Assembly: GCF_030272615.1 (NCBI RefSeq)
Contig: NC_081408.1
Span: forward strand, 336,752,793-336,816,792
DNA length: 64,000 bases
Origin: Cryptomeria japonica
Lineage: Eukaryota; Streptophyta; Pinopsida; Cupressales; Cupressaceae
Reading direction: 5' to 3'
Shown: positions 11,101 through 20,847 of the stretch, piece after piece
Layout: each line of letters opens with the position of its first letter
Numbering within the stretch: position 1 is the stretch's first letter
Made by a program: the position numbers and the translations under genes
Notes under the pieces: model-generated
What the model was told of the DNA's origin: nothing
Database searches by the model: none
The model's input: the letters and a program-made list of their open reading frames with translations, nothing else

Positions 11101-12560
11101 TGTAGCGAAAATAGGTAACAGTTATCAATAAAAAAATTGACTCCTAAATATTGAGGAAGACTTGTTCTTAACTCCTAGGCAAGGGTATCCAACCCATCAA
11201 TGAGTTCTAGTTGATCATCATTTGGCCTAAGGTTGGGTTGTTCAAATGGGAAAAAACCATCACCTGGTAAACCCATGCCAAGATATGCTCTAAGAATTTC
11301 TATAGATGGAGGATTGTGATAAACATGTATGGAGACTATGCAAGGACTAGTTGGAGAGATACCTAAATGATAAGTGTGGACCCTAATGCAGTTTATTGGA
11401 ATATGCAACCCAAACTCTATCTTAAGAAGGACATAAATGATGATAATGCAAAGGTTATTTGAACACAACTCTTGACAAATTTGAACTTATTTCTAAGTGC
11501 AGAGTGAGGACTAGTTCAGTATGAGGATGTAAATGATGACTATGCATGGACTGTGTAAATGGAAGGACTATGCAACTTATAAGACCTGTAATCACAAAGG
11601 GTATTTTTTTGTTTATTTGAAAGTAGGAACCTTGTTTGATTGTTGTCTTTTGAGGTGAGATTGTCTTGGTAATAGATTTGTCTTCTGATTTTGAGAACAC
11701 TGTTTGTGAACAAGTATGGCCAATGAATTTTGTTCTGACAGATTTTGTAAATCAAATTATGCAAATAAGGGCCTGAATCAGCCTAGATCAAAATTGACTC
11801 TATACTAGTTCAGAACATAAGTGGTACAAAGAAAATCATAGTAGACAAATCCTAGGTTGGAAATTTGAAACCATTCAATGGGGCCCCCACAATAAAATAT
11901 CAAAATAGAATGGACAGATAGAGAAGTTGGCAGCACTAGCTCCACACCACAACACACACTTCTCGGGCATGCCAGTTTATGTTACCTTGTTGATCAAAAG
12001 ATCTTATCACCGAGGGTTTTTTGTCTCATTAAGTAAGGTACATGAGGGGTATCTATGGGGTATGATCCACACACCCAGAACCATCAAATGAAAGGATTTG
12101 GGATACTATATTGGTTCTTAGTGATTTTTCGATGGGTCTAGTCCAACAACGGATTTTGAGGCAAGCCACTTAAGACTTTTGGTGAGATTATTGGTGCAGG
12201 GAAGGCCCCCACATATGTCAAATTCACTCAACACCTCAACTATTTCACCAAGTTTTTATATAGTGGCTTGAAAGCACACCGCTCAAGAATATGTTGGGAT
12301 AGATGATATCCCCAATACAACCCAATTTGAAATATCTCTATGAGGTGATAAAATCCCCACTCAAAGATATCACTCTACTACTTAAAAATAAAAGGTGAGT
12401 TTTTTTAACACTTTTCTCTTGCACTCAGATCCATGAAAGCCAAGGGAGATGATAGTGTGTGTTAAGAGTGGGACCACTCCAGAAAAGAAAATGGTTCTTT
12501 TTCCTTAAGATATTACAATATGAGCTAAACTAAATATAAGCCAGATTTATGTTTATTTTA
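8142..12560. other. Unrecognised AT-rich sequence
   Basis: No coding region, LTR pair or transposase could be supported. 9100-10960 has the texture of decayed LTR sequence but I found no partner. A short perfect hairpin (GTCTCACA, 5-base loop, TGTGAGAC) is at 10894-10914. A 97-codon minus-strand frame at 11175-11468 (ends ELIDGLDTLA) looks more protein-like than most here, but matches no family I know and has no neighbouring exon, so it is not called. Confidence 0.4.
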
Positions 12561-12831
12561 CAACCCAAACTAAGGTGTGAGATCCGCATGTTCATGTCCA
12601 TTTTAAACACCCAAATAAAAATGTGAGATTTGTGTTGTTCTTTTTAGGCACCAAAAATGAAATGTGAGATTCCCATTGTCAATTTTTAGGCACCAAAATG
12701 AAATGTGACATTTGTATTGTTCATTTTAAGCACCAAAATGAGATATGGGATTTGTGTTGTTCATTTTTAGGCACCAAAACCAAATATGAGATTTGTATTA
12801 TTCATTTTAAGCACCAAAATGAGATATGAGC
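12561..12831. repeat. About 41-bp tandem repeat, 6-7 units
   Basis: The anchor GCACCAAAA recurs at about 12648, 12690, 12730, 12771 and 12811 (spacings 42, 40, 41, 40). More diverged units start at 12561 and about 12608. Each unit contains AAATGTGAGATTTGTGTTG or a variant and TTCATTTTAAG. It is a minisatellite with no coding sense. Confidence 0.85.
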
Positions 12832-13209
12832 TAAAAACCTAACAAACCCTGCATTTACACATGTCAGTAATTTCATGCAACTCTCTGACCGATCAGTTCT
12901 TCTTTGTTCTTCCCGCCACCAGCTATAAAATAAGATTATCAGTAATATCAAAGAACCTAAACATAACAAAAAACTAGAGGCAGTGAATTTCCTATTTCAA
13001 CAAATAAATGTGACGCTCTATGTGAACGATTGTGCAATGATAACTAAACTAATGTGAATTGTTGCATCTATGAATGCAAATTTTAGTCTAAGTGAATGCT
13101 AAATTCTGACTAAATGATTGTGAATTTATGACTAGATGAATGTGAAATGCAAAACAAAAAACCTAAGAAAATTAAGGACCTTGCAAAACAAATAATTAAT
13201 CCAAAATCA

Positions 13210-13417
13210 CATTAACCATTACTTCAGCTTCGTTCATCATATTGTATCTCATAATGTACTTTTGCACGATGAAATGGTATCTAGATAAAGCAATTTCATC
13301 TTCTAGGTTTTGGATTCTCTTCTCTTCTTTTCACATACCCTGATAGTGTCTTACTTGTCTCCTCTACTTTGCTGCCCTTCTGGAACCTGCAATCTTAAAT
13401 CTCACCTTTCCTGCCAT
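13210..13417 (-). pseudogene. Possible bZIP-like relic
   Basis: One minus-strand frame of about 68 codons holds together with only two in-frame stops. It has a basic stretch (GSRRAAK, stop, RRQVRHYQ) followed about 15 residues later by an amphipathic segment (RIQNLEDEIAL). That order, basic region then possible zipper, resembles a plant bZIP domain, but the invariant asparagine of the basic region is serine here and the leucine heptads are poor. It might instead be a coiled-coil fragment of a retroelement protein. Neighbouring sequence shows no other exon. Confidence 0.22.
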
Positions 13418-13439
13418 AAGATGTGATTCATTTTAAACA

Positions 13440-15080
13440 GTATATGAAAGTGATATTTCTTGAAAAGTGAATTACGGGTTAGATAGAGAGAGGAATCGTG
13501 CAAAGAAACAACAAAAGAGAATGAATGCACAATCAACCTAGACGAATGTGAGACACCATTAGGACAATTGCAAATTTCTTGTTAAACTAATACAAATTTT
13601 TGCGTGTAAGAATATGACACGTTGTGGATGAATGAGACACATTTTCAGGATGAATGCGAGATTAATCAGATTGATCCATACAGATTCTGCAAGAACCTTG
13701 AAAATCACAAAAAAACACAAAAAAGAGATCAGATGTTGAAGTTCACGTTGGGTTCATCATTGTTTTCATGTCTAAAATCATTAGGGGAATCAAGCTAAAT
13801 AGGTATAAGGAAATCACAAATCCTTAACTATTAAAGCAATCCTAAACATAAACGAATGAAAGTATTAGCCTAATAAGAGATTTTAATCAAATGAATCTAA
13901 TTAAAACTCCCTATTATCCATGTTGCTTCCATTGTCCTTCTCTTCCTTGAGTTATGTTGGCTCTTAGATATTGCGCTAGTTACCTGCATATGGCACAAAG
14001 ATTCAAAGTTTGTGATTGTTGAAAATGGAGAATTGGTGTTGCTTTCATAGATTTTTGGGGAAGATTGGGTGAGAAATGGAACTCAAGTGCTAATTGATAG
14101 TTAAATTGATTTGATTGATCAATTAACTCTTGTGATTGATCTGTTATGTGGATAGATTGAATAGTTGAGTAGATAGATTGTCTAGTTAACTGAGTTAACT
14201 AGGGAGATGATTGAATTGATTGATTTGTTATAAAAAGGTGATTGGGAGTTAGAAATGCAGATTGGAGAGTTAACTAAGTTAACTGATTTGATTGATCAAT
14301 CATGATTTTCAACGTGTTGTACGACTTTTGAATTGAAATTCATTTTCATTTTTATTTTTATTTCAATTTGATTTTTGAATGATGAATTTGAAATGCACAA
14401 TTACTTGAAATTTGATGAAATTGGAATTTGGTGAAATTTGAATTTGGGAAAAATTGAAATTAGTTGAAATTAGAAGAATATTGAAAATAGACAAAATTAA
14501 AATTAGGGGATTTAGAATGTGAATTAGAAGAATAAATTAGTTAACTAAATAATATAAAGAAATTATTTAATCATTAGAAGTTGAATTTTAATTAAATGAT
14601 AAAGATTATTCAATTAAAGGAATTAAATCATGATTAATTAAATAATTAATATTTAATTAATATTAAGAAGAGGTTAAACAATTAAATGATAAAGATACAA
14701 ATGAATAATTAGTGATATGATGATGTGATGAATTCAAAGGAATAATAATTAGCTTAATTAAATAATTAAAGAAATATTTAATTAATAAGAGGAATAATTA
14801 GTGTGTAATCAATGAGGCATTTTTCAGGTATCAACACATTGGTCTAGTAAATCTGTCATCAAGTGTTGGTCACAATTTTGTTCTCATAGCCAATAATTAC
14901 TTCATCAGGTGGGTTGGGGCCATACTCGTTAAGCATGCCCATCTAAAGTGGTGTGTACTTTCATAAAGGAAAACATCATCTAGTAGGTTTGGTGCCCCAA
15001 ATAAGATATTAGTAGAGAATGTTACTTATTTCTCATCAGATGAGATAACTTAACTTTATTTTCAATATAGGATTATCCTT
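13440..15080. other. AT-rich spacer with short direct and inverted words
   Basis: 14100-14800 is dense in TTGATTGATCAAT- and AATTAATTAA-type words. No ORF, LTR pair or TIR could be supported. Confidence 0.4.
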
Positions 15081-15084
15081 ATCC

Positions 15085-15665
15085 TTGCTCATTCATCAAA
15101 TTACTACCCTCAAGGCAATGGTTAGGCAGAGTCCAACAACAAAAACTTGGTGAACATAATCAGGAAATTGGTCAGTGAGAACGAGTGGTCATGGCATAAA
15201 CAAATATTTGATGCATTGTGGGTTGAATGTATCACCCCCAAAAGAACAATTGATATGTCCCCATTCCAGCTCCTCTATAGCTTGAATGCATAAATTCCTA
15301 TCACATTGGAGTTACCTACATTGGAAATAGCTAAAGAAGTAGAAGATGAAACTTATTATAGGTATCTCGACAAGTGCATCATATTCCTTTAAGAACTAGA
15401 GGATAAGCATGTGTAAGTGGTAGACCACATTGTAGAATACCAGAATTAAGTCAAGAAATTATTAAATAAGAAGGCAAAGTCTCAAACCTTCAAAGTGGAG
15501 ATCAAGTCATTTTGTGGGATGAAAGGAGAGAACCCAAAGAAATCCATTAGAATTTTGTTTCTCTATGGACAAGTCCTTTCACAATTCATCAGATCTATGG
15601 TGAAAATAATTATCTCCTTGGATATAAAGATAGGACACTTTTTGTTGTTGCCCCACAATAGATAA
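15085..15665 (+). pseudogene. Ty3-gypsy integrase C-terminal half, decayed
   Basis: The reading frame shows YYPQGNG (stop) AESNNKNL near 15095-15150, the conserved stretch after the catalytic core that includes the glutamate. After that comes WHKQIFDALWVECITPKRT and FQLLYSLNA, the usual gypsy 'W...L..A..A.R....TG.SPF.L.YG' region. After one frameshift near 15497 the chromodomain-side motif GDQVILWDERREPK and a WTSPFTIHQIYGENNY-like strand follow. At least six stops and a frameshift make it non-functional. The first part of integrase and all of RT are missing. It is an isolated fragment; no LTR was found near it. Sequence drift from the gypsy copies at 48424 and 63462 suggests a different lineage. 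Confidence 0.75.
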
Positions 15666-15689
15666 CACTTGAAGCTTTTCTCTCAATAA

Positions 15690-16110
15690 AGTGACAAAGA
15701 AGTTTGTACATAGGTGTATGGTTTTGTGTTTTTGTGACTTTTCTTTTTGTTTTTGTGCCTTGTTGCTTGATTCTATGTCAAATGGATGGATGAAGGTGCT
15801 AAGAGGTGCGAGCTTTCTACTTCACTTGGTCATTTCAAAGAATGACCAAAGAAAGTTGGCTAGTCAGAGCTGGTTGTAATCCTCAAGTCCGAGTAAGTTA
15901 AAAATTGTGGATAAGCCCCCTCAAAATTTTACCCATTTATGGCCTTAAATCTCTAACGTGTTTCTCAAAGAATATTTTGCTCCTTTTCGTCATTTCCTAG
16001 AAAATCATCTTTGTCATATTTAAGGTCTCTCTTTAAGTTATTTTTCTTTTCAAAGTTAGTTGTTTTCTAAGAATTTTTTTTTGGGGGTTTAAAACCTAAA
16101 ATTACATGTT
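15690..16110. other. Unrecognised spacer before the palindrome array
   Basis: T-rich sequence with no gene. A 62-codon frame at 15691-15879 has no recognisable motif. Confidence 0.4.
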
Positions 16111-16124
16111 CTTGAGTCCTTTGT

Positions 16125-17222
16125 TGTAATTTGGGTTTCAAAAGCCGAATTACAAGTTTTTGAAGTTGTTAGCAAAAATTTGTACTTTGGGTTTCCAAAC
16201 CCAAAGTGCATCTATTAATATCACACACATTGGTCATTAATGATTTTCCAGTTAGGTTTTTGCTTTGTGTTTGAACTCTTCTTAGACATTTTTTATGTCA
16301 TTTTTTGGTCATTTTGTTTTCATTTTATCTTTTTAAGCCTCTTCTTGTGCACCCACTACCTTTGTCCTTGTAGATTTGAGTGAATTTGTGACAATTTTTT
16401 TCAAGAATTCTATTTATTCCTCTTTTCTCCATTTCTTTTTCTATGCGTTTATGCTTATATTTGAATGGATGTGATTTGGACATGTAAACCCAAACCACAC
16501 GCATTTCTTGTAGGGCATGATTTGGTTTAATAGGATTGAATCACTTTTTTGTTTTGAACTATATTGAAGCAATCATGTTGGGTGGGGTTTGCACCCCAAT
16601 CAACATGTATTCCATGATGGTCATTGTGTAAACCCTTCCCAACACAAAAGGGTGTTGTCTATACTGAAGCCTTTGTGTTTTTAATATTTGCATTTTGACC
16701 AACACAGAATTCATGTTGGCTAAAATACAAATATTTCCAAACACAAGCTTTCATTTCATAATGGTTGGTCAAGATTTAAATCTCAGCTAACAAAATGTTG
16801 CACTGCCCATAGTTTGCGAAATACCCAATCTTATGTGTTTATCAGGTTTTGAAACCCCATCAATATGAATAACGTGTTAGACTAGTTTCAAACCCCAACC
16901 AACACATGTACACAAAAAGTTTCACCCAAGGTGTTCATAAGGTTTTTAAACTTGATGAATACCAAGACATTAAATTTGTTCATCAGTTTTCAAGACCTGA
17001 TGAACATTTTTTATTTGATTTACAAGTTTTTGCCCACATTTAAATTGGGTTTCAAAATCCAATTTGCATGTTAGACCTCCTTAGGTGCAAATCAGGTTTT
17101 AAAACTCGATTTACACCATTTGATTGTTTTTTTTCCCACTTACTTACAAATTGGGTTTTGAAACATGATTAGGAAGTTTTGCTCCTCTTTTATGTAAATC
17201 AAGTTTTAAAACTCGATTTACA
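16125..17222. repeat. Class I palindrome array, copy 1
   Basis: A series of near-perfect inverted repeats, mostly exactly 30 bp with 15-bp arms and no loop, is centred on GGTTT/AAACC-like cores. Checked by hand: 16125-16154, 16181-16210 (14 of 15 pairs), 16576-16605, 16932-16961, 16977-17006 (13 of 15), 17039-17068, 17086-17115 (13 of 15), 17146-17175 and 17193-17222 (14 of 15), counting G-T as a pair. A longer one spans about 16698-16738. Outer arms differ between units (TGTAATT, TGTACTTT, TGTTCATC, TGCAAATC) but each matches its own partner. The array ends about 115 bp before the ORF at 17338, as in the second copy, so it behaves as that element's leader. Confidence 0.8.
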
Positions 17223-17337
17223 AGTTTTTTTAGACAACAAGTTTTCCTAACTGGGATGATTTTGTCGAATAGTCTTGCAACTTCAAATGTTAGAGCCATC
17301 TCCAATAAAAAGTATGAAGTTCAAATATTAGAAACAT

Positions 17338-17829
17338 TTGAACATGCTTCTAGAAAGCTCGATTTCTTTAGATGTCAAAGACATTAAAGGTATCAAAATT
17401 GGGCATATGGACATGTCCAAGTTCTTGGAACGAACAGAGAGACAATCACAAAGCTTCAATATGATTGCACTTGCTAACAATCACCTCCATCTAGCTACAT
17501 CATTCCTAGTTGCAAATCATGATCTAGATTTTTTTATGGCAATAGAAACTCATTTTGACAATGAAACAAGAACTGTGAAATACTCAAGTGGGAAGGTGAT
17601 CATCAAACTAGATGTTGAATTCTTTGACAACATCTTCAGATGTTCAGATGTTGATGAATATGCAGATATTTCCTTTGAGTCTACACATGAATACTATGAT
17701 AATAATTTAGATAAATGCAAGAAGAACATATGTACTAACTTGCTAGAGGCATCTAGACCACCAATCATCAGATGGACTAAGTTCCTCTATAGGAGTGACT
17801 TTTATTGTCCTTGTTTTTGTTTTGTGTGA
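17338..17829 (+). pseudogene. N-terminal part of an unrecognised retroelement-like protein, fragment 1
   Basis: The 163-codon frame includes IGHMDMSKFLERT, IIKLDVEFFDNIFRC, DEYADISFESTHEYYDNN and KCKKNI. These match, in order, the frame at 20848-21477 (IGHVDLDEFLMRV, LIKLDEDFFDTNIKC, DQYVDTDMQSTVAYFHNN, KCKRNI). Homology is lost after the RSDF / CSDF point, and the last ten residues before the stop are unrelated, so this is a truncated copy. I know no named family with this signature. No enzyme motif is visible and it is probably a structural (gag-like) or accessory protein of a plant retroelement. The upstream palindrome array is shared with the second copy. Confidence 0.55.
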
Positions 17830-18004
17830 AAACGGGACAACCCCTACGAATTTTTCATAATTCATCCTCTCTTTTTTTAAGTCAAGTAAATGAGGCATAT
17901 TGGTTGTCACATTCATCTTTGAATATGTGTTATTCGATTTTGAAATTCCCTCTTAAAGTTAAAATTTCAAAAAAATTAACTTAGAAGTTAATTTTCCCTT
18001 TTTT

Positions 18005-18760
18005 GGTGTAAAGTCGGGTTTTATCTCCAATTTTGCACCATCTTTGATCACTTGGTGTCAAATCAGGTTTTAACCTCGACTCTACAACATGGTTATTCAT
18101 TAAGATGTAAATTGGACCTATAGGTCCGATTTATACCATTTTAGTCATTTAAGTGCAAATTGTAGGTCCAATTTACACCATTTTGGTCATTTAAGTGCAA
18201 ATTGTAGGTCCAATTTATATCTTAATGGTGCACGATTTTGGTCCAATTTATATCTTAATGGTGTACAATTTTGTAATTAATTTTTTGAGAGTTTGTTTTT
18301 AATCGGGTTTATTTACCCATTTATATATCGATTTCTTCCCCAATAATTCATTATTATTTTTGTGGAGTTGTTAAGAGCTCAATTTCTTTCAAGCCCAATT
18401 TTTAGAATTCGTGGTATGTTTTTATTTGCCCTACCTTTCTAGATTTTACTTTCAAAAGCTTTGTATTGATAAGCTTTCAATTTATATTTTCATATTGTCA
18501 TGCCCTAGTTTTCAATGGTATGAATTAGGTTTGGAACTCGACACATACCAAAGATTTCTTTGATATGTATTGGATTACAAATCTGACTCATACCCTCATA
18601 GTTGCATGCTTTTATATGGTGGATGGCAAGACTCTATGTCCACCACACACTATAGCATGCTTTTATGGTGTGTGGCGAGCACACACCCCCGTCGTTCACA
18701 TCGTTTTACTCTTTATTAACCTTAGTGGTGGGCAGGGATTTTAACCCGATTTCTCACCAC
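18005..18760. repeat. Class I palindrome array, copy 2, left part
   Basis: Inverted repeats of the same design as at 16125-17222: 18005-18039, 18056-18085, 18106-18135 (all 15 pairs form if two G-T pairs are allowed), two GTGCAAATTGTAGGTCC-type units to about 18230, units near 18516-18546 and 18560-18595 (GGTATG...CATACC), one near 18620-18650 and 18725-18760 (GTGGTGGGC...CTCACCAC). The arms again change from unit to unit. The array is interrupted at 18780 by a solo LTR and resumes at 20135. Confidence 0.75.
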
Positions 18761-18779
18761 TGTTAAACAGTGGTGGTAA

Positions 18780-20129
18780 TGTTGGACATTGCTACTGCTA
18801 GGATATGTTGTTATCATTGATGCCAACATATTCTTGTGATTTATTGCTTTGATGGTTGCAAATTGGTTTATTGGGATCATGGTTTGGTATTTGGAGTATT
18901 TTTAGTATCATTATATCTTTCCGCACTGGATTCAGTGATCTAGGAGTTTAATTGATCATATCATATGATTCGGTTTATAGTTTGGTTCTTCTAATCAATG
19001 CTTTGCAGAGTTCGATACTTCCTCCGGTATAGTCCGGTGTGATCAGATCTTGATTTGTGATTTTGGAAGATTGTATGGGATGTTCATGTGTATGTTCATT
19101 TGAGATGGATCGTGACTTGGTGCTCCGCAAGTTATCTTTCCTCTTGTTAGTTGTTGTTGTTTTATTATTCTTGAGTTTCAAATGTTGATCGATGAAGATT
19201 TGATAAGTGGTAGTGGTTTAGCTATTACAGATGATTCTAACATGCTTGTTGGTGTTTCCTAATTATGTCCTATTTATTTTGATGATCTACATTGATCATT
19301 TTGCATAGTTTTGGTGCTATGTTTATGTGGTGGTGTTCTTCATGATATAAGAACTATTTGGTGGTGTAGCATGTTGTGCTTGATCTTGGAATTGATTCTG
19401 GTGGTGTTTCGTGTTTGAGAATTTGGTTTAGGCCCATGTTATGTCATGTATATCATTATATTGGTCTGGTGATTCACATATGTATCTTTTGATGTAATTT
19501 TGTAATAGAAAGTTGAGGGTTTGGCCAACCTTGTAGGCAAGGTTGATGAATTGTATAAATAAATGGTGTAGTCATGTAAATTGGGTATCAATGTAGTGTC
19601 TGCATTATCAGAGAATGGTAAAGGTGTGAACAAGCGAATACATCCTTTGACATTGTGATTGAGCAGAGATTGAAGTGTTGCAAATAAGACAAATGTGCTT
19701 AACTGAAACTGTCATCAGGCATTTGCAGATGCTATTATTTCAATTCATTTGATTTTGGATTGTTGTCTGAATATTTTGTAAGTCAAAGAGACTTCCTTGT
19801 AAGGTAGTGAACCTTCCCTGAGGGTTGTAGCCTTCCAGTTTATTGTATTTTGAGCAGTGAGCCTGAATGCATGTGCATCCCCCATTGTAATTATTTTCAC
19901 ATACTACTGCAGAGTATCATCTTATTGTGGGTAGGTTCCGACCATGGTTTTTCCCTTAACTGGGTATTTCACATCAAAATCTTGGTGTCGTGTGTTGTGT
20001 TATAAATTTTTTTTATCTTTGTTGTTGTTGCAGTTAATCAGATTTGCATTTGAGGTAAAAGTTTTCTAATCCGGTGAAAACTAATTCACCCCCGCCCCTC
20101 TCATTTTTCCTACATTTTTGTTGCCAATA
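18780..20129 (+). mobile_element. Solo LTR, copia-type (1350 bp)
   Basis: It begins TGTTGG and ends CCAATA (CCAACA with one transition), flanked on both sides by GGTAA (18775-18779 and 20130-20134). It has a TATA motif at 19554-19560 (TATAAAT) and, near its 3' end, the copia-LTR block GGTTTTTCCCTTAACTGGG followed by ACATCAAAATCTTGGTG and a CACCCCC stretch. There are no internal domain and no second LTR, so it arose by LTR-LTR recombination. Its insertion point lies within a unit of the class I palindrome array, so the flanks join into one array. Short ORFs inside are not genes. Confidence 0.85.
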
Positions 20130-20183
20130 GGTAATCGGTCTCGTATCCTCGGCCCACCATATCATGCCTTTCTTTCAAATGTT

Positions 20184-20676
20184 TGGTGGTGATTGGGTTT
20201 TTAACTCCAATCCCCACCACCTTCAAAGTCTTTAGTGGTGGTCAGGGTTATGAACCCGACCATCACCAAAGTTGTTCATTGTTTTTCCTTTGAACAGGTG
20301 TCGGTCGAGGTTATATCCTTGCCCGACACCTTGGTTTGTCTTTCATTTTATTAAGTGTCGGTTGTGGTTATAACCCCGCTCGACACCCATCATTAGCACT
20401 TCCTTTACCAAGTTTAAATCTAAGTTATATCTCTGATATACACTTAACTCATATTTTGGTTATTCATTATAATTAGTGTAAATCAGAGTTATAACTCCAA
20501 TATAAACCACTATGTGAGTTTTTTCATGATGTATTTCAGAGTTATAACTCTGGTATACATCTTTTTTGGTTTTTGCTTTACATGAAGTTAAAATTGGACC
20601 TATAAGTCTGATGTGCACTTGGTCTTGGTTTTACACTTATATTAAGTGTAAATCAGACTTATAAGTGAGATTTACA
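20184..20676. repeat. Class I palindrome array, copy 2, right part
   Basis: Units were checked at 20236-20265 (13 of 15 pairs), 20297-20330, 20355-20386 (14 of 16), 20411-20444, 20476-20507, 20528-20561 (16 of 17) and 20647-20676 (13 of 15), plus a looser one at about 20186-20218. Several sit 45-60 bp apart. Central cores are GGTTATAACC- or GAGTTATAACTC-like; outer arms range from GGTGTCGG to GATGTATT. The array ends 171 bp before the ATG of the downstream protein at 20848. Confidence 0.8.
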
Positions 20677-20847
20677 TCTAATGCACACACTTGCAAATTA
20701 GTGTTTTTTAACCAAATTTGTGATTGATCGATGGTTTTGTCCTATCAAATAGAGACTCATATTGAGGCAAATCATTTAAAATGATGATATTTTCATGTTG
20801 TAGTGCATTTATTGCACATGACAGAGCCTTGACCTAGCAAAAGAACA

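Noticed and set aside
11175-11468. 97-codon minus-strand ORF ending ELIDGLDTLA
   Set aside because: Looks somewhat protein-like, but no family, exon partner or homologous copy in the window supports it.
16125-20676. CRISPR-like array
   Set aside because: Units are palindromes with differing sequence, not identical direct repeats with unique spacers, and the setting is a plant retroelement.
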